Below the pieces are notes generated by a model, which made no database searches, had not been told where the DNA came from, and was given only the letters and a program-made list of their open reading frames with translations. 64,000 bases of DNA, taken from assembly GCF_027943255.1 (NCBI RefSeq), contig NC_072894.1, forward strand, positions 82,127,601 through 82,191,600, written 5' to 3'. The position numbers and the translations under genes were made by a program. The stretch comes from Anastrepha obliqua (taxonomy: Eukaryota; Arthropoda; Insecta; Diptera; Tephritidae). Positions 34,557 through 45,492 of this stretch are shown piece by piece. Position 1 is the stretch's first letter. Each line of letters opens with the position of its first letter.

Positions 34557-35190
34557 CACAGCAAACTAAGCCACATTAGAAGTGGAATTCACTAACACAT
34601 TTTAGCGATACTTGCATTGTTATCTTCCTTTAACCAAAATTTTACGAATTTCGCTATTTGGTAACCCATTTCGTAACGAAAATCGATAAGACAAATCAGC
34701 TGTTAATTCAAACGAGAGAACAAAAATTAGTCGTTGGATTTAAAACTCTGAAACTACGTTAATAAAAACTTGTTAAAAAAGAAACGCGAAGATGTTTTTC
34801 TAGCATTTGACTTATCTCAAACAACAAATGCAATCAACCGCTCCATGTTTTGCTACAAATTCAACTTAAACACCGGAATCAAGACGGTAAATGTATGATA
34901 ACTTAAGATATTGAAATTTTACTTAAACAATTTGTCAAAACAGACTAACGAAATCAACATTAAAATACTTTAACCCCCGAAAATAAACAAATTCTGACGT
35001 AAATTTTCAAATCGCGAATCTTTCCATTGCTGAACGTTGGTACAAATTACATTTTGTTGAACGGTGTTATTTATTTGTGCCCCAATTATCGACCCCAATT
35101 AGATGTCAGTTTCAGGAACTCATAGCTGTGTAGAGTCCAAATAAATTAAATTCAGTTATTCATATAGGCTTAAAATTTCATTTGAATAAC
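34557..35190. other. no gene recognised
   Basis: About 630 bp of AT-rich sequence; the last part may be the untranslated 5-prime end of the following element. No inverted repeat seen. Confidence 0.4.
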
Positions 35191-35581
35191 ATGGAGTGGG
35201 GTGACAAAGAAAATCGTATTGCGTTGATTGCATTGGCGAAGTGCGGAAATAGTGCGAATCAGATACTCACATTGCTACAAAAACTCGGATATACTCGAAA
35301 AACAGAGGTTAATTGGCCGCGATTCCTCAAGGAAACAGATTTTACTTCTGCGGAAGTGAGTAAAACCTATTGTCCCTCAGACAGTCCAGATTTAAATCCA
35401 TTCAACTTCAAATTATGGGCTTCAATTAGGTGTTTCGCTACCGAAATTTAGAGAATGTCAAGCAAACACTTATTGCAGCTGCGGCATCCATATGGAAACC
35501 ATACGTGCCGCTATAGCACAAGGGTCAGGCCGTTTAAGAGCCTGTATTAAAATAAAAGGCGATCACTTTAACAATTTTTGA
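35191..35581 (+). pseudogene. Tc1/mariner-group transposase, internally deleted
   Basis: The frame starts MEWGDKENRIALIALAKCG with an N-terminal DNA-binding helix, then jumps to SDSPDLNPFNFKLW, and after a frameshift to METIRAAIAQGSGRLRACI and GDHFNNF with stop at 35579-35581. The residue at the third catalytic position is Asn (PFNFKLW). The core between is missing. It resembles the relic at 40693-41315 in the SPDLNP...LW and RLKAC regions. Confidence 0.6.
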
Positions 35582-35871
35582 GTTTTCCTCGAATAACTTC
35601 AAAGATTCGGGGCTAATTTTGGGAGTGCATCATTTTGCAGCCTCTTAAACAATGGCAAAATTCAGAAATTTTACAATCACTTCGAACTCTTTGAATAATA
35701 CATCATATCAGTTGAAGTAAGTTATCAGTTGCTTTTAGTATTCAAAATGTCACGAAAAAGTGAAAATTGTAATTGTATCAATATTGACCAAAGCGCAGTC
35801 AATAATTTAATAATGCTCGAAATATTTGGGTCGATTTGTAGTTTTTTATTTGGTTTTTATAAACATTATAC

Positions 35872-36956
35872 AGTGCACTCGCGATAACTCGAACTAATTA
35901 AAACAGGCGCTGTTCGATTTATCGAATTTGTTCGACTTATCAATTGAGTGTGCTATGTTAAAAAAACGGTCATCGATATCGATTTTTCGATCGATTGTTG
36001 AAAATGGAAGCCAGTAGAAAATTTCTGTAGCATAGTTTCGTTATACGAATTACATTTTGGTCCATTGGCTGGATCAATGGTGTCGCATTCGGCGGCATAA
36101 ACATAGTTAAAATTAAACCATCCTCGGACTTTAATTCGATTTCGTTGGGATGTGATGGGGCATTATCAATTAGAAGAAGAGCCTTCGCAGGTAGTCCCCC
36201 ATCTTTCAAATATTTTCTTACCTAAATATTAAAGTCATTTAACTTGGTTAAAAAAATTGTTTTAATGAATCTGGATTTTACCTGCGGCACGAACGAATTA
36301 TGAAACCAGTCTTTGAAAATCGCCGAAGTCATCCAGGCTGATTTGGAATTTTTGTACTCCACCGGACAGTTAAAATTTTTGAAAACACGAGGATTTCTTG
36401 CTTTGTCAATAACGAGAAGTTTCAGCTTATGGTTGCCGGTAGCGTTAGTGCAAGCCATAAATTGCCTTATCTTTCTTTTTTATAAGACTTATGGTGGACT
36501 TGGCTACCCCATATTCCTTCGCTAGAGAAGTAACACTACGTCCACGTTTAATTTTGTTAAGGACTTCAGCCCTCTCTTTTAATGTTAAACACTTCAACCT
36601 TTTACGATCCATTACTCACGTGCACTGATACACTACAAATGACAAATTTAAAGCGATTTGGTCAATGCAAGATGTTGTTCCCAGAAAACTAACGGGATAT
36701 TAACGCCGAAATATTCATATGGACAATACACTAGTATACATATAATTTATATACATATACTATATTATTACATATGTATCTATGTACAAAATGTACATGT
36801 TTGAAAAGAATGTGTGTACAAATAAATTTGTTTTTTTGTTCGAGTTATAGCGCTTTTTTATTGTTCGAGTTACAAAGAAGTCAATAGGGGAAAAAATGTG
36901 TTCGAGTTAGCACGTCGTTCGACTTAGCGGCTATTCGAGTTACCGCGAGTGCACTG
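35872..36956. mobile_element. Tigger-like (pogo group) element with both inverted ends
   Basis: The 1085 bp element begins CAGTGCACTCGCGATAACTC and ends in its reverse complement with one mismatch over 22 bp; TA flanks at 35870-35871 and 36957-36958. The right end carries several spaced copies of TAACTCGAAC or close variants (near 36845, 36870, 36903, 36935, all reversed). It contains an internally deleted transposase on the minus strand. Confidence 0.9.
35970..36612 (-). pseudogene. Tigger-like transposase, core-deleted, with a 60 nt intron
   Basis: Minus-strand start at 36612: MDRKRLKCLTLKERAEVLNK followed by a helix-turn-helix (GRSVTSLAKEYGVAKSTIS). After KAIYG the sequence jumps to ACTNATGNHKLKLLVIDKA of the DDE domain. 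It continues KSAWMTSAIFKDWFHNSFVPQ, then a GT-AG intron at 36222-36281, then VRKYLKDGGLPAKALLLIDN, APSHPNE, PPNATPLIQPMDQ and a stop at 35970. Second and third catalytic aspartates (LIDNAP, QPMDQ) are present; the first lies in the deleted part together with the second DNA-binding domain. The frame otherwise lacks stops once the intron is removed. Confidence 0.8.
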
Positions 36957-37124
36957 TAGTTACATATTAGTTAATTTTTAATATAATTTTAACTAATCGC
37001 AGGATGCAATCAAGAAGAAAAAGAAGGGAGAATTCTTAAGAAATGACTTTTTGCCACTCTGATCATGAGCTGTTTTCTATAAAGTAGTGCTTTTCAACTT
37101 GTTTCTTTTCCGAAGTCAAAAAAG

Positions 37125-37848
37125 TTAAGGGGTTATGGGTAGTCAGACGCCCGAAAAAATGTTGATTTTCAATAATTTTTTTTTGCTTGTTAATTTTTAT
37201 TTCCAAAAATAAAAACACAGCATTAATACACCATGTTTCGACTTGACTTTAGCAAAATTTAAAAAAAAAGTTAATAATTGTAAAAGTTATCGCTGTTGGT
37301 GTGGAGCCCGTTTCTCCAGAAGTCACTTGCGGTGATTATCATAAGTCCTTGGAGATTCATCTAAAATCAATTGGACAGGATAAATTAGTTTTATTAATAG
37401 ATAATCTGGTGCTTGATCGAAGCTTTTTTTTTTCTAAATTAACAATATGGCGGCCTCAAGAAATATTTTGCAGATTTTCGAGAAAAAAACCGTTTAACCG
37501 TTTGTTTAAAAAAATTGATATTTTTGAAAAAAAAAAATCTTTCAATGAGGCACAATACAAAAGCAGTATAAGTTTTATTAAAATCTACCAAGCGGTTTTT
37601 AAGTTACACTGATCACCACTTATAAAACATAGTTTTGAGAAAAACGCATTTAAAGTTGCAGCTGCTGCTAGCTACTTGCTCTCGAACGTTCCGGAGCCCC
37701 CGAACACCCTTTGTTAATTGCTAAATAACTCGAAAAGAATCTGTCGGAGTCAGTTCAAATTTTTATACAATATTTTTAAGATATTATACTTTAAGAAAAT
37801 GCCAAAAAAAATCCAATTTTTTTTTTAATTCTGACTACCCCTAGACTC
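37125..37848 (-). mobile_element. TTAA-type MITE family A, longest copy
   Basis: It starts TTAA then GGGGTTATGGGTAGTCAGAC and ends ATTCTGACTACCCCTAGAC; the ends are inverted copies (GGGTAGTCAGA). The left TTAA is intact, the right one has decayed. The first 320 bp match 2214-2545 and 60505-60711. The second half shares landmarks with families B and C: GAGAAAAACGCATTTAAAGTT, a GC-richer stretch, and TATTTTTAAGATATTATACTTT followed by A tracts. No protein. Confidence 0.75.
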
Positions 37849-40190
37849 GTGAGGTATTTGTGGCATATTTGAATCAGGTTCGACGCCTGTTGTACCATAC
37901 TTCACTTTGCAGAATTTTTTGTATTTATGGCAACAGACAACAGAGAATTTCAATTTATAGACAAGTCTCAATGGGAGGAACGCATGAAATATTATGGGGG
38001 ATTAATGCCACAGATGCTTTTTGAATATGACCAATAACAATACGTTTTATTTTTTTGTGACTCAAGTCAATTATAAAAAAAAAATTATTAAAAAATAAAT
38101 ACTCTAAATTTAATAGTGGTCATTGGTATCATTATTAGAAAGAGCACTTCAATCAAAAATATAACAACTGTGTAATTAGTTAAAGCTTTTGTTACAATAT
38201 TATTCAATTCCTTCAACCAAATCAAATTAATATCTTCATATTTTTTTTTTATTTTATTGCGACTAGTTAATAAATATTTCAACTTAAATGTGGCAACATT
38301 ACACAATTTTCACTCTACATAACATAAAGAATTTTTATGAAAGTATGCGATCGCTCGGTTAATTGCGTCTGAGTCTTCAAATTAATCCGTCGGTTTTAAT
38401 AAAATTATTTGCTTCTTCATTGATGTGGTCTACTTATCTTCGTATGAAAATTATTCGTACACACAGCAAGATCACATATGCTAGTATAATATGTACATAC
38501 AGATATGTGGCTAAAACTGCTCAAGGAATCCAGCGCCCTTTCATAAGGCATGAATCATGAGGCATCAAACAAAACTTCTCATAATTTACTTATACTTTTT
38601 TAGGCTTTTAGTATAAAATATAGCATTATTAGTTATGAATTGTTATATTAAAAACGAAACATATGTATGTATGTATTAAATCACATTTTAAAGTATGAAA
38701 TAAAATGTGCATATTGATTGAAAAATTATAATTTAACAGTTTGTAGCTTTGGTCCCTACTGTCGAGAACACTAATGTACGTGAATACAACTCACAGAAGC
38801 TTCAGTTATTTCTCCAATATTAAAACATTTATGTACATATATACCACGAGATAATAAAAAATAATGACTTCGTAATTTTCCGAGACAGAACTTTTTTAAA
38901 GCTGCGTGTTGCTGTTTTTGTGCACTTTACGTAAGAGCGGTCGTTATTGTTTGTTTTCGATTTCTTAGATAAAAATGTTTGTCGTCGTTGAGAATGAGCG
39001 GATAAAGCGCGTCCAGTTTTATGAATAAAAGTACTTTGCTCTTAGAAATCTGAGCTCGAACTTATGAATGAATTCACTAATAATTTTTTTACACGGTATT
39101 TTCGTGTTTGCATGAATCCCAAAACAAAAAATGTTTTTCTAAACAAAACAAAATTCCTAAAAGAATGTCTTATTAAGTAAATATTTTTCGTGTAACAGCA
39201 AGAAGTATTATACATTTTAGAACTGGCCAAGTCCACTGTTCATTAGAATTTCAACGTAATCTTTAGGTCTCGAAATTAATCATCCAATTTTGGTTTGGAT
39301 TAATTTTTTCGCTGAATAAAAAAGTACTTATACAATATGGATTTCATTGCATACTCTGTTTTTTCACGAATAGCATTTTACAAAAAAATCGTATCTGTAT
39401 AAAATAAAGTATGAGTGAAGTTATGTATGTCATGAATTACTTTCAGAACTTTATTAAAATTTATCCATGTTGCGCGCATAGACATCAAAGAACCTCGGTT
39501 CGCAACGCAGTCGTAGAAACAAACGGTCGCGTCTCTATCTCCTCTACATGTACGACTTCAACTCTATCACGGCGCCAAACTTTTTTTGTATTTTAATTTT
39601 TTTTTTTTTGAAAAAAATGTGCAAAAAATGTCGTATTCGCTTATTATTTTAAAAATCGTTTATTCGCTTATTATTTCAAAGAGATATGTGGTGCTTTGAA
39701 TTATTGTGTGGTATCTAATCGTCAGTGTTTCGAAATCACTTATTAGCAATCCATTTCAAAACTCCTTTCATTAACGTTCTCTGCTCTGAAGCTGTTCATT
39801 TTGATATTGATTACTGCTCCATCTAGCGAGAGCTAGTACAACTACACAAAAGGCTTCGCACACAGAGGCCGTCGTTATGTTTAAATTTGCTATTCACCAC
39901 CTGAGTATAAATTGTGCTGGAAATATTAGACTTCTGTTGCCAGCACAGGGTGCTTTCGAGGACTAGTTTTCGATAATGTTAATTTTTCGAAAGATACATT
40001 TTTTTTCTATGCATTTTTATTTTTTTTCGATATTAGATAAATGTTCGATTTAACCAAAGAAGGCAGAAGTTCGGATATTCGCATTGAGTAAACTGATTAG
40101 ATATTTTCAAATATATTGAGGGTATTAAAAGCCGACAGAATAAACATTCAGAAAGCTGATTGACGATGCAAAATTGTTTTTAACAAACCA
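37849..40190. other. no gene recognised
   Basis: About 2.3 kb. A 36-residue frame at 37928-38038 (EFQFIDKSQWEERMKYY) is not recognised and may be chance. An isolated T-arm-like sequence lies near 37880. The rest is AT-rich with CATA patches and no coding motif. Confidence 0.4.
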
Positions 40191-40191
40191 C

Positions 40192-40278
40192 AACCAGGCG
40201 AGGGTGAAAACCTAGCACATTTCCTGGCGCGCAGCCCAATATTAAGAGAATATATTGTAGAAAAGTTTTTTCGGTAAA
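40192..40278 (+). pseudogene. non-LTR retrotransposon C-terminal zinc-motif fragment
   Basis: The frame reads GEGENLAHFLARSPILREYI then VEKFFR and a stop. It parallels DITHFLGKCPILKRI at the end of the 25808-27112 element, with the last zinc-binding Cys changed to Ser. Very short, so the family call is tentative. Confidence 0.45.
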
Positions 40279-40692
40279 TTTACATTAAATGATTCACAAC
40301 TGATTGTGATTTTCAATGGGGAAAATAGTGATTGGGATAAACTTTTTCGTTTTATTAAATATAACTTTAGATACAGAGATTACTAATAACAAATTTAACT
40401 GGTTTTAAAAACCAAAAACCGGATAATTGCTTTGCACGATAAATAAGTCGATAGACGGCTCATGTCATTGTATATTTTTTTTCGTAATACTAGAACAAGT
40501 AATTAAATTTTAAAATTTTGTATATTTTACTTTTATTTGCATTTATTATACTGCTACTAATAGTAAAGAACTGTTATACTTAGTCCTGCCATAAGTTCTG
40601 TTACGAGTTAAGTCCGCTATAGATATGAAATTATAACACTTTTAGTTAATGAAGTTAGCTTTATTTAATCATATAAATATTAAAAAAAAAAA
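40279..40692. other. no gene recognised
   Basis: AT-rich spacer of about 410 bp; nothing recognised. Confidence 0.5.
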
Positions 40693-41315
40693 TTAATTTT
40701 CATTTGAAATGATCACAATTTGCTTTAGACAAGCCTTCAAACGATTGAGCCATTCAGCTGTTCCAGCGCATACGTTTGCCATGGATATTGACGTCACTGC
40801 TTGAACCATAGATAGTTTGAGACTCTCCAAATTTCTGTGAGGTCTTCGACAGGCCATGTTCTTCAATTCTGACCACAAACTGTAGCTCAAGTATTCAGAT
40901 CTGGACTTCCGGACGGCCAATCGTCTCCCGCTATAAATCCAGGAATATTGTTTTTAACCACTGCTGGGTGGTTTTTGCTTTATGGACTGGAGCGAAAGCT
41001 TGCTGGAAGATCTCCATTGAAGATAGTATTGCTCACCTGCTTCACCACGCCTTCTAAGACATCCCCCTTGCAAAATTTTGCCCCGGTCTTAACCCTTTTT
41101 TCGCAGAAATTAAGAGATGTAACACTTTTACAAGACATTCTCCACCAAACAATTACGGAGGCTGGAACAACATTTTTTGCGTCTTTAGAAGTTTTAGCAT
41201 AGATTTTGTCGTTTTGCTTATTAAAAACTTCTTCAACAGTGAACATTTTCTCATCTGTGAAAATACCGCTCTGCCACCAAAGAAGCTCCTTGCATCTGTC
41301 GAGTTTAATTTACTT
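40693..41315 (-). pseudogene. Tc1/mariner-group transposase, C-terminal half
   Basis: Minus strand, in order: FTDEKMFTVEEVFNKQNDKI (first catalytic Asp intact), VIVWWRMSCKSVTSLNF, DVLEGVVKQVSNTIFNG. Then, in another frame, QQAFAPVHKAKTTQQWL, where family members have QQDSAPAHK: the second Asp is changed to Ala. The C-terminus reads SLWSELKNMACRRPHRNLES and WLNRLKACLKQ. Frameshifts occur on both sides of the second block. It is a relative of the fragment at 35191-35581; I do not assign a named family. Confidence 0.7.
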
Positions 41316-41786
41316 CAAACGCGTTGTCAAAAGATAACCAGTTGAGCGACGGATGGCTTTCATGTGGAGATCATCTTTAATAATACTAAAGTAGATATCC
41401 ACGTAAGTATATATGTATAGGGCTCGGGAGTATAACAAATTGAATTTCGTTCATACAACGGTTTTATGTAGCAGCGTAAATAAATCGAGATATATATACA
41501 TATATGACATATATATGCCTGATTTCGGTCGGTACCAAATTTTATACACATGCTCACATTTAAGCAAAGTTTAATTTGGGCTAGGAAATGACGCGAATGG
41601 GCAATGAGAATGAGAATAAAGAATTGTTTATTGATACTTTTAATTCCAAAAATGTACGCGGGTATATAATGTTCGGTTTGTACACTCAGTTTTGTACTCT
41701 CTAACCTGTTAGAGTAAATACTGTTTTTAGAAATGAAAAAAAAAAAGTTTTTTTTAACGCCAAATTTTCATTAATTATAAAAATCA
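41316..41786. other. no gene recognised
   Basis: Spacer of about 470 bp with TATATA patches at 41409-41420 and 41493-41516. Nothing recognised. Confidence 0.5.
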
Positions 41787-42208
41787 TTAAGGCCACCCGG
41801 TGGTCTAGAATTTTCAAAAAATCGATTTTTTTTCGATATTTCGAAAGTATAGTATCTTAAAAATATACTGTACAATTTTCATGCAGAAATTCCCTATATT
41901 ATAGCTTCTACAGCCCATTAACTAGGTAGAGAGCGGTCCGCGCGCTCCTGTGCCTCAAACTTTAACCTTATTTATCCCGAAACGACTTTTTTCGGCACGG
42001 CGGGGAAAAGAGGGTCATCTTCAGCGGCATTTTTAAATATAATAATAAATATTGTTTCAAAAGTAAAAAAAAAAAAACATTTTTTGTATGTTCAATAAAC
42101 GTACTGATAAGCCCGAAAAGTTGAAACATCGTTTTTTAAATTTTTAATAAAAAAAAAATCGTGAAAATAGGTGAAATTTTCGTGCTCTAGACCACCGGGC
42201 ACCCTTAA
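41787..42208. mobile_element. TTAA-flanked MITE family C
   Basis: TTAA at 41787-41790 and 42205-42208 bracket a 414 bp element. Left end GGCCACCCGGTGGTCTAGA, right end reversed GGGTGCCCGGTGGTCTAGA: 17 of 19 match. Read in reverse, it shares the family A scaffold: AAAAAAGTCGTTTC, a GC-rich core, and TATATTTTTAAGATACTATACTTTC next to A/T tracts at the end. The TTAA duplication suggests piggyBac-type mobilisation. No coding frame. Confidence 0.85.
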
Positions 42209-42254
42209 GCTTTACATAACCATATGCCACAATAATCGGGACCACCGGCGCAGT

Positions 42255-42430
42255 AGGTAGGTAGGTGAAATGGTTGCACCATGGAGGAGATTGATTGGAT
42301 TTAGGTGGGAGCATTGCCTCAGGCTGTCGAAGAAAGGAGCGCCCAGTGACCTTAATCGTCTAGCTGCCAAACCCGGACATTTACAGAGAAAGTGCTCAAC
42401 AGTCTCCTTCTCTGAAGCTTCTGCAATGGG
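42255..42430 (-). pseudogene. non-LTR retrotransposon C-terminal fragment
   Basis: Minus strand reads EASEKETVEHFLCKCPGLAA then RRLRSLGAPFFDSLRQC. ETVEHFLCKCP is the HxxxxC half of the C-terminal zinc motif of jockey/R1-group elements. Only this tail is present, immediately next to MITE family C. Confidence 0.65.
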
Positions 42431-42826
42431 GATTAAATGGTAACCCTAGCTTTTCTGCGTGTGCGCCGATCGATTGGAAATTGAATGGCGGGGAGTCCAA
42501 AGGGCTTTCTGAGTCCTTCGTATATCGTATTGGGGTCAAAGGGTAGTTTTGTCAATAAAAGATGGACCGCAGACAATAAATATGAGAATTAGCTGTACTG
42601 ATATTAAATAATTGCCAACTACTCAAACTGCACGGAAATGCCAAAACAATTAATATAATATCGAACGTGTTAGTGCAAACTAGCATTGCATCCGGCCCCT
42701 TTTGTTCTTCTCTTTAAAAGTTTAATTAGTTTTAATTCACAATAGATATTCACTGTAATTTTTCAGCAATGTTGTTATCGAAAATTTCTCGAATCCCTTT
42801 AAATTATGAGAACTAAGTCTAGTTGT
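42431..42826. other. no gene recognised
   Basis: Spacer of about 390 bp, nothing recognised. Confidence 0.5.
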
Positions 42827-43050
42827 TCCACAAATGGAGGGACCTGCAGTTTCAAGCCGACTCCGAACGGCAGATATTTTTTATGAGGAGCTTTTTCATG
42901 GCAGAAATGCACTCGGAGGTTTGTCATTGCCTGTGGAGGGGCGACCGCTATTAGAAAAACCTATTTATTAATTTTGGTGGAGATTCGAACCTACGTTCTC
43001 TGTGAATTTCGAATGATAGTCGCGTCCCAACCCATTCGGCTACGGCGGCT
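42827..43050 (-). mobile_element. tRNA-derived SINE, copy e (tail-side truncated)
   Basis: Minus-oriented. Begins inside the body at GTTGTTCCACAAATGGAGGG and runs to the complete head: GAGATTCGAACCTACG (B box, reversed) and CATTCGGCTACGGCGG (A box region, reversed). The 3-prime third and tail are missing. Confidence 0.85.
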
Positions 43051-43809
43051 AATCCGGATTAGTTGCATTTAATTCCTGAGACATTCCAAATCAAGTCATT
43101 AATCCCGATTAACGCAATCGTCTGCCTAGACTATTACTCAGTCTAATTTAATCGTGTCTTTGAGTTGAACCACTGAGTAGCAATCTCTCAAAGAGCCATA
43201 ATCTCTGTATTATCACCTCATCGTACTCAATCTGCGACTCCGTTCGCCCAGTTTTGCTAATTTATTTCTATGCCATTTTTGAAAATCGAACGAAGAACCG
43301 GATTAACAACGAAAAAAAATATAACTGTTATGAAACAACTTATTCGTTAAATATCAGAATTCGGGAACGTTTTCAATTTGTAAATTCCGTCGTATTGAAT
43401 TAATCTATTGTGTTCTCAATAAAGGATCTAATGAAATGGCTACCCTCCGTTGGATTTCTTGTTGTTTCTCGATTAATTCCTTGCAGTAATCGTACGCAAA
43501 CTCCTCTATATGCATAAACATTTTACGATTGATAAATGTATGCGTTCAGTGTTTGAAAGATGCCAAGATTCGCCAAAACGATTGTGCAAAAAAAAAAATC
43601 GTAGAATGAGGAACACTGCGATGAGAAGCATATGAGTAGGAAGAACTGCAGATGCTGTGCGCGAATTCTACTGGATCGGATGATGGATTACAGAAAGTAT
43701 ATATTAAGATCGGAGAAAATTCCTATAAGATTAAGAACAGCGCTCTCGCGACGGAAGTGTAGAGCATTCTCCAATTTATTAATATAACATTTCTCCAGTC
43801 CGCTGAATG
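43051..43809. other. no gene recognised
   Basis: About 760 bp spacer. No recognisable motif on either strand. Confidence 0.45.
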
Positions 43810-43817
43810 GTAATACG

Positions 43818-44329
43818 TAGAGAGCGACCGAACTTCGGCTTCGGCATTGGTCATGTTTGGCCATAAAATTTCAGTTGGGTTTCGGTTCGGCTCCGGCCAA
43901 AAAAGAACCAAACTTTGGTCAAACATTTCAATAAACTTTGCTGTTAAAAAATTATAGAAATTTTAGTTTTTGTACAATTTTTTGAATACTTGAATAAGAA
44001 CCCACATTTTTTAATTGCTTTGAAATACGATCTACTCCTTCATCGAATGTTGCTAGTAAACAATTGTTTAGCGTTGCAAGTCGGCTCTATACCGATTAAC
44101 GATGCCGCTAGCGAGGTGAAAATGCTGATATAATAATCAGTATTAAGTAATTACTTTATGTACACATCTAAAAATAAATTTTTGTTGTTATTTTTAAAAA
44201 TTATTGAGATTGGGACTTATACGAGTAGTATGCACCTTAGCTTTTTTTTTAAAGAAAAATATTGTGTTTTTCAAAAATTATTGCTTCGTTTCGGTTCAGT
44301 CTTAAAGATCGATGTTCGATCGTTCTCTA
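43818..44329. mobile_element. hAT-type MITE, TAGAGA ends
   Basis: The 512 bp element begins TAGAGAGCGACCGAACTTCG and ends, reversed, TAGAGAACGATCGAACATCG. Flanks GTAATACG (43810-43817) and GTAATAAG (44330-44337) are 8 bp duplications with one mismatch. A repeated theme TTCGGCTTCGG / TTCGGTTCGGC lies in the left arm. No coding frame recognised. A solo related end is at 31340. Confidence 0.75.
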
Positions 44330-44337
44330 GTAATAAG

Positions 44338-45492
44338 TAACGAAATTCACGCGGATTGCGATATGAAATGGTGAGAGTCCCTTTGACTCTATTACAAGTG
44401 TCAGCTTCCACGACTCACGCGCTTTGTTAAGCATGGTCAAAACCGCTTAGGCCGCTGCCGATCCAGAGAAAAGTACAAAAAATAGAGTATAAAGTCAGTA
44501 ATAAGTTTGGCGCTTCAGAAAATGTTTGTTGAATGAAAATTCTGGGGTTTAACTACAATGCAACGAATGGTTTTAAGGTCATAAAACCAAATCGCGCTTA
44601 GAACAAAATGCAGGTTTAAACTCAGCAATAGACGTCACGCCGTATTCATGAACTATATTTTTTCTTGAAAGCAGGTGGAAATTGAAGCAACAAACAGCCA
44701 ATGAAAATCGACATTTTTGCAGCAAAGCTCGAAGAACTGACCTGTTGGCACAGGGTCAACTGGCAAGCGAGCGGATTGCGCGTTGCTTCGAGTTGCAAGC
44801 CAACTATCGAATTCCATTACTTTGCTTAAATGTATATTCTATAAGTACAACAACTATGCAATACAACGCGTCTGCCAGGTGCTTAAGTGGTTGCCACTGC
44901 AACACTCTGCAAATGACTACTACATTCCGGCCAAGTGCCGGTGCAAAGTTGCTGTAGTGTAGCAATAACGCATGCTCATCTGACCAGTGGCAGTCAGTGG
45001 CATGCGCGACAAACATGCAACTCAATTGCATCAAATTGTCAAGTGCAACACACAAAGATGCAGACTTTTGAACAGTTAAAAGTTTGAAACAAAAACACAA
45101 CAACTACCAACAACAAACTGTTGACAATATCAGTTTATTAACGTGTTCTGATTTTGAAGTGGTTTCTTTACATATTTTACACTTGATGACTTTGAAGTGT
45201 GTGTGTGGTCACCTGCTAGTCTCACTTGGGTTTCTATTCAATATTTTGCTATTTGAACGTCTGAATCGGCATCTACGCGGTATAATAAAATTCGAATACA
45301 GTTTTGGATTTTTTGGAGGTTACTATGAATGCAAATACGTGTGTACATTCAGAACAAACCAAAAAGTAGTTCAATAAAAAATGGACATTAAAAATGTCAG
45401 AAGACAGTGACACCGACAGTCTATGCGATCATTCACTGATTACTTCAGGGTGTTGATTCTTCTGCTTGACGGTCCGCTAAATGCCGCTATTT
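44338..45492. other. no gene recognised
   Basis: About 1.15 kb of more balanced composition than its surroundings. Overlapping frames on both strands (44682-44957 plus, 44804-45103 minus, 45084-45377 plus) match nothing I know. If any host sequence is present, this is a candidate, but I see no support. Confidence 0.4.

Noticed and set aside
37850..37900. tRNA-like T arm CAGGTTCGACGCCTG
   Set aside because: Only the T arm fits; no A box, anticodon arm or acceptor pairing at the right distance.
44682..45377. Overlapping open frames that might be a host gene
   Set aside because: Frames on both strands overlap, none over 100 residues, no motif or splice pattern I can support.
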